In this document: piece by piece, positions 50,476 to 58,022 of the stretch
Layout of the letters: each line of letters begins with the position of its first letter
Numbering within the stretch: the stretch's first letter is position 1
NCBI GenBank assembly: GCA_020635715.1
Contig: JACJZG010000008.1
Location: 92,908-156,907 of the forward strand
DNA: 64,000 nt
Reading direction: 5' to 3'
From: Flavobacteriales bacterium
GTDB lineage: Bacteria > Bacteroidota > Bacteroidia > Flavobacteriales_F > PHOS-HE28
Made by a program: the position numbers and the translations under genes
The notes under the pieces: generated by a model
What the model was told of the DNA's origin: nothing
What the model saw: only the letters and a program-made list of their open reading frames with translations
The model's database searches: none

Positions 50476-52428
50476 TTACTCCGCGACCTCCACCCAGTCC
50501 CCGTGGCTGCGGATCAGCTCGATCAGCTCGTCCACGGCCTGTGCGCTGGGCACATTGCGCTTCACCACTTCCTTTTCCTTGTACAAGGTGATCACGCCAG
50601 GGCCGGTACCCACGTAACCGTAATCGGCATCGGCCATCTCGCCGGGACCGTTCACGATGCAGCCCATGATGCCGATCTTGATGCCCTTGAGGTGGCTGGT
50701 GCGCGCGCGGATCTTCGCGGTCGTCTCCTGTAGGTCGAAGAGCGTACGGCCGCAGCTCGGGCAGCTGATGTATTCCGTCTTGCTGGTGCGCGTGCGCGTG
50801 GCTTGCAGAATGCCGAAGGCGGTGCGGCAGACGAGGTCCTCACGCCCACCATCCTCATCGGCGATGAAGATGCCGTCGCCGAGCCCATCGATCAACAACG
50901 GGCCGATGTCGGTGCTGCTGTGCAGGACCAGGTCGTCGTTCGTGATGGCTCCATAGGCCCGACCGATGATCACGGGCGTATCACATCCGGCATCCATCAA
51001 CTGTACGAACAAGCTGCGCTGCTCGGCCATGCCGTGCGTGTTGTACGTGTCGATCAGGAGCACCGCGGTCGGGTCCGCCTTCAAGGCCGCGATCAACGCA
51101 TCATCGAGCAAAGGCAAGGTGGCGTGAACGATGTTGAGCTGCGGATGTCTTTCCGCTCCGGCCACGTAAGCTGAAGCCTGGTGGAGGGGATAGTGCCGTT
51201 CCTTGGTCTTGTCCTTCAGCCAGGTGTCGTGTTCCTGGACGATCCCTAGTGTTCCAGGTATCGCGAAGTCGATCCGGTTCTTACCGATGAAGGCGTAGTC
51301 ACAAGCCTGGTCGGTGATGTTCCACTTGTCCAGCGGCACGCTGTAGCGGTATCCCCAAGCGAAGAGGCTCGCCGGTGTGATCTCCTTCCGGTTGCTCAGG
51401 TCGGCCATCACCACCGGTACATGGCGCGCACCGATGTTCAGCACTTCGTGCACGTGCCTGCGCGTGTGACCGAAGGGATCGATCGGGTAATGATCGATCG
51501 GCGGTATGGGATCATGTTCGGCCCGCGTGGCATACCGCGCCACCAAGGCGCGCGCCACCGGTATCTCGAACTCCGGATCCTCGGTGAGGCTCACGCGAAC
51601 GGTATCGCCCAGGCCATCCTCCAACAAGGCGCCGATGCCCGCCGCGCTCTTCACCCGACCGTCCTCGCCATCGCCGGCCTCCGTCACGCCGAGGTGGAGC
51701 GGATAGTCCCAGCCTTCCTCCATCATGCGGTGGACAAGAAGGCGGTAGGCCTGCACCATCACCTGCACGTTGCTGGCCTTCATGCTCAGCACGATGTCGT
51801 GATAGCTCTCGTCCCGGCAGATGCGCAGGAATTCGAAGGCGCTTTCCACCATGCCCTGCGGCGTGTCACCGTAGCGGTTCAGGATCCGGTCGCTGAGGCT
51901 GCCGTGGTTGGTGCCGATGCGCATGGCGGTGCCGTGTTCCTTGCAGATCCGCACCAGCGGCGTGAAGCGTTCCCGGATGCGGGCGAGCTCGGCGTCGTAC
52001 TGCGCGTCGGTGTACTCGCGCACATCGAACTTCTTCTTGTCGGCGTAGTTCCCGGGATTCACGCGCACTTTCTCCACGAGGCGCGCAGCGATCTCGGCCG
52101 CGTTCGGGGTGAAGTGGATGTCGGCCACCAGCGGTGTATCGAAGCCCGCCGCCCGCAACTCCTGCTTGATCGCCGCGAGGTTCTCCGCCTCCTTCCTGCT
52201 GGGCGCGGTGATGCGCACCAGCTCACAGCCCGCCTCGATCATCCGGATGCTCTGGGCGACCGTTGCAGCGGTGTCCATGGTATCCGTCGTGGTCATGCTC
52301 TGTACCCTGATCGGGTTGTCGCCGCCGATGCCGATGCCGCCGATCCGCACCTCTCGGGTGCGCCAGCGCTCGTAGCGGGTCAGGCTGGGGCAATAGGTCC
52401 ACGGGGCGATGGCGGGCTTCACGGACAT
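50476..52428 (-). CDS. ispG: (E)-4-hydroxy-3-methylbut-2-enyl-diphosphate synthase, long form
   Basis: A 650-residue iron-sulfur enzyme of the MEP pathway that converts methylerythritol cyclodiphosphate to HMBPP. The N-terminal TIM barrel shows IGIGGDNPIRVQSMTTTDTM, ELVRITAPSRKEAENLAAIK and DIHFTPNAAEIAARLVEKVR, then VNPGNYADKK. The cluster-binding Cys are C556 and C559 (ISCPSCGRTLFDLQE) and C590 (GIMGCIVNGPGEMADADYGY). An extra middle domain (about 270-530) marks the plant/Bacteroidota/Chlamydia type, explaining the length. A TATCTTCG box is 7 nt before the ATG. The last 98 bp are duplicated 521 bp downstream, beyond a small insert. Confidence 0.96.
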   Translation of the reverse strand: MSVKPAIAPWTYCPSLTRYERWRTREVRIGGIGIGGDNPIRVQSMTTTDTMDTAATVAQSIRMIEAGCELVRITAPSRKEAENLAAIKQELRAAGFDTPLVADIHFTPNAAEIAARLVEKVRVNPGNYADKKKFDVREYTDAQYDAELARIRERFTPLVRICKEHGTAMRIGTNHGSLSDRILNRYGDTPQGMVESAFEFLRICRDESYHDIVLSMKASNVQVMVQAYRLLVHRMMEEGWDYPLHLGVTEAGDGEDGRVKSAAGIGALLEDGLGDTVRVSLTEDPEFEIPVARALVARYATRAEHDPIPPIDHYPIDPFGHTRRHVHEVLNIGARHVPVVMADLSNRKEITPASLFAWGYRYSVPLDKWNITDQACDYAFIGKNRIDFAIPGTLGIVQEHDTWLKDKTKERHYPLHQASAYVAGAERHPQLNIVHATLPLLDDALIAALKADPTAVLLIDTYNTHGMAEQRSLFVQLMDAGCDTPVIIGRAYGAITNDDLVLHSSTDIGPLLIDGLGDGIFIADEDGGREDLVCRTAFGILQATRTRTSKTEYISCPSCGRTLFDLQETTAKIRARTSHLKGIKIGIMGCIVNGPGEMADADYGYVGTGPGVITLYKEKEVVKRNVPSAQAVDELIELIRSHGDWVEVAE

Positions 52429-52435
52429 GGGTGTG

Positions 52436-52443
52436 CGAAGATA
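52436..52443 (-). promoter_or_regulatory. -7 box (TATCTTCG) of ispG
   Basis: On the minus strand TATCTTCG ends 7 nt before the ispG ATG, in the 26-nt gap after the DUF4230 gene. It predicts a leaderless ispG mRNA. Confidence 0.5.
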
Positions 52444-52454
52444 CCGGGAGGCGG

Positions 52455-53066
52455 TCAGCCCTTGATCAGGGTTGCGGTGGCGCTGCCATCCACGAAGGTC
52501 CAGCCGCTGCTCTCGACCATGGCCCGGAGCACCTTGATGACCTCCTGCTTGCGGTCCGCCGCCGCACGGAACAGCCCGCTCTCAGCGACCTTGCGCTTGA
52601 TCACGTTCTTCGCATCGGCCTCCATGCGTGTGTGGTCCTGTGCCGTGAAGGGGTTGAAGGTCCCCGCCTCCAGGTCATAATAGTCCAGCTCATGGTCGAT
52701 GGAGAGCACTTCGGGCATGTGCATGCCTTGGAGCGTAACGGTGTGCCCCGCCTCGTCCACACGCAGATCGAGGCCCTCCAGGTCATAGCCCACGCTCACC
52801 CGTGCCTTCACGCGCAGCATCGCTTTCTTCTGGAAGGGCGAGAACTGCTTCAACCAATCGAAGCTGGCCTGTGCGTCCCGGTAGGTGTACACCTCGTTGA
52901 AGTCGCCTTCCACTGTCACCAACTTCAGCACCGGTCGCATGCGCTCCAGCAGGACCGTGGCGCTCACCTGTTCCTCGGCGGCTTCCGGTTCATACACCGA
53001 CCGCGTGATGTAGAACACCAGCAGCCCGACACCCAGGAGCAGCAGCAGCCCCTTCACCTTGTTCAT
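52455..53066 (-). CDS. DUF4230 family membrane-anchored protein
   Basis: A 203-residue protein with one N-terminal helix (GLLLLLGVGLLVFYITRSVY) and an extracytoplasmic domain. The DUF4230 pattern is visible: RPVLKLVTVEGDFNEVYTY, KQFSPFQKKAMLRVKARVSV, GYDLEGLDLRVDEAGHTVTL, LPEVLSIDHELDYYDLEAG-like stretch and NVIKRKVAESGLFRAA. It has no known enzyme motif; the family is widespread and uncharacterised. It precedes ispG by 26 nt on the same strand and follows an EamA transporter by 14 nt. Confidence 0.88.
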   Translation of the reverse strand: MNKVKGLLLLLGVGLLVFYITRSVYEPEAAEEQVSATVLLERMRPVLKLVTVEGDFNEVYTYRDAQASFDWLKQFSPFQKKAMLRVKARVSVGYDLEGLDLRVDEAGHTVTLQGMHMPEVLSIDHELDYYDLEAGTFNPFTAQDHTRMEADAKNVIKRKVAESGLFRAAADRKQEVIKVLRAMVESSGWTFVDGSATATLIKG

Positions 53067-53080
53067 GCCACAAAGATCGT

Positions 53081-53992
53081 TCAGCCCTGGGCCAATGGGT
53101 CGGGCTCCACCACTTCGGCTGCGGGACGCCTGCGCTGCAGCCAGCCGTTCACGAAGAGGCAGGCGATGATCAAGGCGATGCCGAGGTAGGACCCGCCGCG
53201 CATCTTCTCCTCACTGCCCCAGATCAATAGGGCGATGAGGATGGTGTAGATGGGTTCGAGGTTCACGGTGAGCATCACGGTGAAGGGCGTCAACTGGCGC
53301 ATGACCAGGATGCCGGCGACGAAGGCGAAGGAGGTGCATATGAGGCCGAGCAGCAGGTGCCACCCGATGTCGGAGGCGGGCAGTTCCCAGAGCGGTGGTG
53401 GCAGGTCGTTCGTGGCCCAGAGGTAGATGCCTATGAGCGCTGCCGCCCCGCCCATCTCGTAGAAGCTGATCCGCACCGGTTCACCCCGTTTCACCAGCAT
53501 CGCGTTGATGATGTTGAACCAAGCGCTGAGCAGCGCGCTCACGACCCCGATCAGGATGCCGAGCCGATGCTGCGTTTCCAGGCCGAAGATCAGGACCAGT
53601 GCCGCGATGACGACGATGCCGAGCACCACCTCGCTCACCAGGACGCGACGCTTGAACCAGATGGGCTCCAGCAGTGCGGTGAACACGGTGCTCGTGCTGA
53701 GGCAGGCCGCGGCGATGCTGGCCGTGCTCACCTTGATCGATCCGTAGAAGGTGATCCAATGCAGCAGGATGATGACGCTCGTGGCCAGGTAGTGCTTCAG
53801 GTCGGGTGTGCGCGGGGAGAGCGAGCGGCGCAGGACCAGCGCACCGAACGCAAGGCCGGCCATCGCGATGACGATGCGCGTGTAGACCAGGTGCGCTGTG
53901 CCCTGCTGGATCAGCTTGCCGAAGATGCCCGTGAAGCCCCAGAGGAACACGGTGAGGTGCAGCAGGAGCAGCGCGTTGCGGCGGGAGTGCAT
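53081..53992 (-). CDS. EamA-type drug/metabolite transporter
   Basis: A 303-residue polytopic protein with two EamA domains of five helices each (NALLLLHLTVFLWGFTGIFG, LIQQGTAHLVYTRIVIAMAG, YLATSVIILLHWITFYGSIK, and in the second half LGLICTSFAFVAGILVMRQL, LTPFTVMLTVNLEPIYTILI). The conserved NLEPIY-x-ILIA at the second repeat is typical. Substrate is unknown. The ATG at 53992 (MHSRRNALLLL) was taken because the alternative five codons upstream overlap a CATCTTTG promoter-like box. It is cotranscribed with the DUF4230 gene by proximity. Confidence 0.9.
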   Translation of the reverse strand: MHSRRNALLLLHLTVFLWGFTGIFGKLIQQGTAHLVYTRIVIAMAGLAFGALVLRRSLSPRTPDLKHYLATSVIILLHWITFYGSIKVSTASIAAACLSTSTVFTALLEPIWFKRRVLVSEVVLGIVVIAALVLIFGLETQHRLGILIGVVSALLSAWFNIINAMLVKRGEPVRISFYEMGGAAALIGIYLWATNDLPPPLWELPASDIGWHLLLGLICTSFAFVAGILVMRQLTPFTVMLTVNLEPIYTILIALLIWGSEEKMRGGSYLGIALIIACLFVNGWLQRRRPAAEVVEPDPLAQG

Positions 53993-54076
53993 GGGAGGGC
54001 GCCACAAAGATGCTGGCGCGGCGGATATCCCGTTCCGTCGCCGAGGGAATGACCCGATGGGGCCAAAAGGGAACGC

Positions 54077-54943
54077 CTACCGGATGTTGCTCAGCTTCTC
54101 GCGCAAACTGGACACCAAGGTCTCCTGCCGGCTGATCTCCTCCTTCTTGCGCTCCTGGCTCTCCGCGTTCTTCCGAAGTTCCTGATCGAGCTCGGCCACC
54201 TTCTTGTGCATGTCCGCCTCCTCCTCGTGGGCCCTGCGGTTCCGGCTCTCCGCCCGGTCCTTGTCGCGGATGAGGCCGCTCAGCTCCTTCGAACCTTCCT
54301 TGTCGGGCGCATCGCCGAGCTCGGCCTGCAACCGGGCGATGTTCGGACCGAGCCGTTCCGCCTCCGCCCGTGTGCTCTCCTGCTCCTGCACCGCTTCCGC
54401 CGCCCGCTGTTTGCTCTTCTCCTGGCTCGACTCGGCGCGCTCCTTGTCCCGCTCCAGATCGGAGAGTTCGTCCTTCAGTTTGCTTAGACCACGCTCCGCC
54501 AGGCTCAACTCCTGTTCAGCCAGTTGACGGCGCAAGGCCGTGCTCTGTTGCTGCACATAGGCCCTCGCCTCCTCGAAGACCTTCGCATCACTGCTCGGTC
54601 CCACGAAGCCGTCCACGGTCAGTATCGCGACATGCGCGGTGAGGTTCGCGCTGTTCTTCCGTTGCTCGGCCTTCACGTAGATCACCAACGTATCGCTCGA
54701 GATCCGCGGCACCAGTGCGCCATGTGCGACGAGGTCCTTCTTCGTGCTCACCCAGGCGCTGATCTTCTTCAGCTCATCACGCCAGTACGCTTCCACGTAC
54801 TTCGTATCCGTGCCTTCGAAGAGGAAGCTGAAGGTGGGATGTACGCCGTCGTTGAAGCTGAAGGAGGAGACCTCGGCCGTGGTCTGGGCGTGCAGCAGTC
54901 CAGGGAACAGCAGGGGAAGGAGCAGGGCGCGAAGTGGGGTCAT
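54077..54943 (-). CDS. Exported coiled-coil protein, function unknown
   Basis: A 288-residue exported protein. The ATG at 54943 opens the signal peptide MTPLRALLLPLLFPGLLHAQ; the longer frame adds a basic stretch with no signal. Residues about 25-135 form a compact domain (FSFNDGVHPTFSFLFEGTDT, YVEAYWRDELKKISAWVSTK). Residues 150-288 are an uninterrupted charged coiled coil (LRRQLAEQELSLAERGLSKL, ELSDLERDKERAESSQEKSK, DMHKKVAELDQELRKNAESQ). I do not recognise a family. It lies 41 nt past the stop of the DUF502 gene on the same strand. Confidence 0.7.
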   Translation of the reverse strand: MTPLRALLLPLLFPGLLHAQTTAEVSSFSFNDGVHPTFSFLFEGTDTKYVEAYWRDELKKISAWVSTKKDLVAHGALVPRISSDTLVIYVKAEQRKNSANLTAHVAILTVDGFVGPSSDAKVFEEARAYVQQQSTALRRQLAEQELSLAERGLSKLKDELSDLERDKERAESSQEKSKQRAAEAVQEQESTRAEAERLGPNIARLQAELGDAPDKEGSKELSGLIRDKDRAESRNRRAHEEEADMHKKVAELDQELRKNAESQERKKEEISRQETLVSSLREKLSNIR

Positions 54944-54984
54944 GGGTTCGGTTCTATGCAATGGACGTGCCGCAACACGGGCGG

Positions 54985-55566
54985 TCACTCATCATCATCC
55001 ACCTCGGAAACGCCACCGCTCACCACGAACTTCATCACATCCGCAGCGCGCGCATCGATCGGGGTCACGTTGATGGCGGGTACGATGTAGAGGTTCCCGC
55101 TCCAGTTGAAGGCGTGCGGCAGGTACACGGCCACCTTCGCCCCGCTGATGCCCAGATGGCTCAGGTCGTTCTGGGTGATGAAGCCCACCCGCTCCACGTC
55201 CAAGCCGACCCCCAGGCGCACGAGCACGGGCCGGTCGAACTTGCGCTTGCTCCCCACCACGGCCTCCACCAGGTCCTTGATCGCTGCGTAGAGCGTCTTG
55301 AGGAAGGGGATGCGCTGGAGCAGCTCCTCCCCGAAGTGGGCCAGGGGTTCGTACAGGAAGGTGGTGCCCAGCCAGCCCACCACCGTGATGATGGCGAGCA
55401 GCGTGAGCAGGCCGAGGCCGGGGATGTCCAGCGGGATGATGCCGTCCAGGAACCGGAGCGACTGCCACAGGGCCCACACGATGATGGTGACCGGCGCGAG
55501 CAGCAACAAGCCCCGGAAGAAGAAGCTGAGCAGGATGCGGCCGATGCGGCGTGCGGTGTAGCTCAT
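54985..55566 (-). CDS. DUF502 family membrane protein
   Basis: A 193-residue membrane protein with helices LLSFFFRGLLLLAPVTIIVW and GLGLLTLLAIITVVGWLGTT, then LPFLKTLYAAIKDLVEAVVG-type (RIPFLKTLYAAIKDLVEAVV), FDRPVLVRLGVGLDVERVGF, ITQNDLSHLG and VAVYLPHAFNWSGNLYIVPA. These are the conserved blocks of DUF502. Its function is unknown. It is headed by the best -7 box in the window (TAGCTTTG, 8 nt upstream). Confidence 0.9.
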   Translation of the reverse strand: MSYTARRIGRILLSFFFRGLLLLAPVTIIVWALWQSLRFLDGIIPLDIPGLGLLTLLAIITVVGWLGTTFLYEPLAHFGEELLQRIPFLKTLYAAIKDLVEAVVGSKRKFDRPVLVRLGVGLDVERVGFITQNDLSHLGISGAKVAVYLPHAFNWSGNLYIVPAINVTPIDARAADVMKFVVSGGVSEVDDDE

Positions 55567-55574
55567 GGCGGCGT

Positions 55575-55582
55575 CAAAGCTA
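55575..55582 (-). promoter_or_regulatory. -7 box (TAGCTTTG) of the DUF502 gene
   Basis: A perfect TAnnTTTG on the minus strand, 8 nt before the ATG at 55566. It overlaps the last codons of the upstream MmcQ-type gene, and a TTTG occurs about 24 nt further upstream. Confidence 0.55.
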
Positions 55583-55924
55583 GAGCAGGTCGCGCAGCTT
55601 CTTCGGCAAACTCGCCCTTACCAGGTCGTACGAATGATCCGCCAGCTCCAGGAGCAACTTGCCGGGTACGCTGCCGTTGGTGACCACCGTGTTCCAGTGC
55701 TGCTTGTTCATGTGGTAGCCCGGAGTGATGCCCTCGTACCGCTCGCGGAGCTCGATCGCACGCTCCGGGTCGCACTTTAAGTTCACGCTGGTGAAACCGT
55801 CGGCATCCATCAGGGCGAACATCTTCCCCGCCACGCGGAACACCAATGTCTCCGGACCGAAGGGGAAGTCCTCGCTGAAGCCGGGCTTGCGCAGGCAATG
55901 GGCGCGGAACTCGTCCAAGGTCAT
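55580..55924 (-). CDS. MmcQ/YjbR family protein
   Basis: A 114-residue cytoplasmic protein with the family pattern MTLDEFRAHCLRKPGFSEDF, PFGPETLVFRVAGKMFALMD, VNLKCDPERAIELRERYEGI, TPGYHMNKQHWNTVVTNG and a C-terminal helix (LLELADHSYDLVRASLPKKL). Structures in this family have a double-wing or CyaY-like fold and are often labelled DNA-binding, though evidence for that is thin. It overlaps the cyclase gene start/stop by 4 nt, so they are cotranscribed. Confidence 0.93.
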   Translation of the reverse strand: MTLDEFRAHCLRKPGFSEDFPFGPETLVFRVAGKMFALMDADGFTSVNLKCDPERAIELRERYEGITPGYHMNKQHWNTVVTNGSVPGKLLLELADHSYDLVRASLPKKLRDLL

Positions 55925-56682
55925 GGGAGTAGCGCGTAGATGACCGGTCGGCTCGGCGCGGCGTCGTTCATGAAATGTGGCAGCTGCAGCTCGAGGAGGA
56001 AGTCGCCGTCGCGCACCGCGCTTGGGATGTTCAGCAGTTCCGTGATGGTGCGCTCGCGGTCGATGGTGTTCGGGAAGTCCCAGAAGGCATGGTGCGCGGC
56101 CAGCACACCGCCATCTTCTTCACGGTCCACGCTGGGAAGGTCGAGCAACAGATGCTTCACGCCGATGCTGCGCAGCCAGGCCGTGGCCGTGCTCTGCAAA
56201 TAGGTGGGATTGGTTCCGCTCCAGTCGCGCGCGCTGTTGTCCGCTTGTGGCAGGGTGCGCAGGATCAGGGCTTCCGGTGGTCGTTCGTTCACCGCACCGC
56301 GGAGTTGTTCAAGGGTGATCACCTGGTCGATCTTCGCGTCAGGGGCACGCCTTTCCTCCGGACGGATGCTGATCAGCTGGGCCGTGAAGAAGAAACGCTT
56401 CAACTGATCCCCGATCGGGTGGATCTCCGGGGCGATGTGGCCCACGCTCTCCGTATGGGTGCCATGGCCGTGCGGATTGAAGTGGATGTCGCGGAAGTTC
56501 ACCGGGGCGCCGGAACAAACGGCGTATTCCACATCGCCGTTACGCACCGGCTCCATGCGCACCGGACCCACCCACCAGGCGCGTACCTGCGGCTCGCCGG
56601 CGTGCAACGGAAGGGAAAGGTCGATGGGGCGGGAGAGGTCCACGCGGAAGGCGCGGCCGTGGTGGGTGATCTCAGCGATCAT
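55921..56682 (-). CDS. Cyclase family protein (kynurenine formamidase-like)
   Basis: A 253-residue metal-dependent hydrolase of the cyclase/KynB family. The metal site is in the motif HFNPHGHGTHTESVGHI, the family's HGTHxD/E block with one extra His. Other landmarks: VDLSRPIDLSLPLHAG and VKHLLLDLPSVDREEDGGVL, then AAHHAFWDF. KynB hydrolyses N-formylkynurenine, but no tryptophan catabolism gene is nearby, so the substrate is open. It overlaps hemW by 11 nt upstream and the MmcQ-type gene by 4 nt downstream. Confidence 0.88.
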   Translation of the reverse strand: MIAEITHHGRAFRVDLSRPIDLSLPLHAGEPQVRAWWVGPVRMEPVRNGDVEYAVCSGAPVNFRDIHFNPHGHGTHTESVGHIAPEIHPIGDQLKRFFFTAQLISIRPEERRAPDAKIDQVITLEQLRGAVNERPPEALILRTLPQADNSARDWSGTNPTYLQSTATAWLRSIGVKHLLLDLPSVDREEDGGVLAAHHAFWDFPNTIDRERTITELLNIPSAVRDGDFLLELQLPHFMNDAAPSRPVIYALLP

Positions 56683-57796
56683 CGTCGGTGACGAAGAGGT
56701 CGGATGCGATGCGGTCCGCGAAGTGGCGACCCGCTCTGCTCAAAACTAATCGGCCATCGACCATGCTGATGCTACCGTTCGACACATGCCGTTGGAATGC
56801 CGACGAGTTGATCCGCAAGGCGTCGATCTCCAACTTGGCGATGTCCACCCCCTTCGCTGTGCGCAGGCCGGTCATCAAACGTTCGTTGGTGCGTTGCGCC
56901 GGGGTGAGCGTTTCACTTTCCCAATAGCTGCTGCCTTCCCGGAGCGCCTTCCCGTACCGCGCGTTGTTGGCCACGTTCCAGCGACGCGAGCTGCCATCGA
57001 AGGAATGGGCGGAAGGCCCGATGCCGAGGTAGGGCACGCCCTCCCAGTAGCTGGTGTTGTGCCGCGAGTAGTGGCCGGGCTGCCCGAAGTTGCTGATCTC
57101 GTACTGGTCCAGACCGGCTTGCTCCATGCGTTCCATCAAGCGCTCGAACTGTGCGCTCTGGTCCTCATCCTCCGGCATGTGGACGCCGCCCTTCTTCACC
57201 TGGTGGGCGAGCACGGTCTTGGACTCCACGGTCAGGCAATAGGCGCTCAGGTGCGGCATGCCGTGGTCCAGTGCGATGGTGAGCTGCTCGTCCCATTCGT
57301 CCAGCGTCATCTGTGGCAGTCCGTAGATCAGGTCGATGGTCCAGGTCCTGAAGCCTGCGTTCGCGATGAGCCCGATGCTGGACAATGCCTGGCGGGCGTC
57401 GTGGGCGCGCCCCATCCATCGCAGGCGCTCATCCCGGAAACTCTGTGTGCCCAAGCTGATGCGGGTGATCCCGGCGGCTTTCCATTCAGCCAGTCGTTCC
57501 GCGCTGATGTCGTCCGGATTGGCTTCGAGGGTGATCTCCGCGTCGCGTTCCACCCGGAAGAGGTCCTGTGCCTGTTGGATGAAGGCGGCGATGCGACCGG
57601 GTTCCAAGAGGCTCGGTGTGCCACCACCGAAGTAGATCGTGCCCACGCGACCGTCGCCGATCTCCTTGCTGCGCTTCACCAGTTCCAGCTCCATGGCATC
57701 CAGCACCGCTGACCGGTCAGTGGACGTGCTGAAGTGGAAATCGCAATAGGTGCAGGCCTGCCGGCAGAAGGGGATGTGGAGGTAGAGGCCGGGCAT
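56672..57796 (-). CDS. hemW: Radical SAM heme chaperone HemW
   Basis: A 374-residue radical-SAM-family protein that binds heme and inserts it into respiratory proteins; formerly annotated as coproporphyrinogen oxidase. The Fe-S cluster ligands are C11, C15 and C18 (YLHIPFCRQACTYCDFHF). Other signatures: VGTIYFGGGTPSLL, ITLEANPDDI, RISLGTQSFRDERLRWMGRA, WTIDLIYGLPQMTLDEWDEQ and YEISNFGQPGHYSRHNTSYW. In true oxygen-independent coproporphyrinogen oxidases a fourth Cys follows (CxxxCxxCxC); here Asp-Phe follows, as in HemW. It overlaps the cyclase gene by 11 nt. Confidence 0.93.
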   Translation of the reverse strand: MPGLYLHIPFCRQACTYCDFHFSTSTDRSAVLDAMELELVKRSKEIGDGRVGTIYFGGGTPSLLEPGRIAAFIQQAQDLFRVERDAEITLEANPDDISAERLAEWKAAGITRISLGTQSFRDERLRWMGRAHDARQALSSIGLIANAGFRTWTIDLIYGLPQMTLDEWDEQLTIALDHGMPHLSAYCLTVESKTVLAHQVKKGGVHMPEDEDQSAQFERLMERMEQAGLDQYEISNFGQPGHYSRHNTSYWEGVPYLGIGPSAHSFDGSSRRWNVANNARYGKALREGSSYWESETLTPAQRTNERLMTGLRTAKGVDIAKLEIDALRINSSAFQRHVSNGSISMVDGRLVLSRAGRHFADRIASDLFVTDDDR

Positions 57797-58022
57797 GGGG
57801 CGTAAAGGTGACGAATGCTGGGAATTGGGTTCCAGCTGGACTGGACAATGAACCGTGCTGCTATCTCCGGTAAAGTCGAGTTATCCATTCGAACGAAACA
57901 CCCATTCGTGTGGGGTACCGTCTTTGGCGCAGTCTGCATTGAGGTTTGTTCGCCGCGATATTTCAACAGGCGACATGCGGGTCGAGATCTTCTTATAGCT
58001 TCACAGAACCAACCACTTGATC
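57797..58022. other. Intergenic space before the secreted-protein cluster
   Basis: This gap separates divergent hemW and the first secreted gene. A CACCTTTA box on the minus strand (57803-57810) may serve hemW; on the plus strand TAGCTTCA (57996-58003) is a weak -7-like box, 19 nt before the next ATG. I see no RNA gene, repeat or terminator. Confidence 0.5.
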
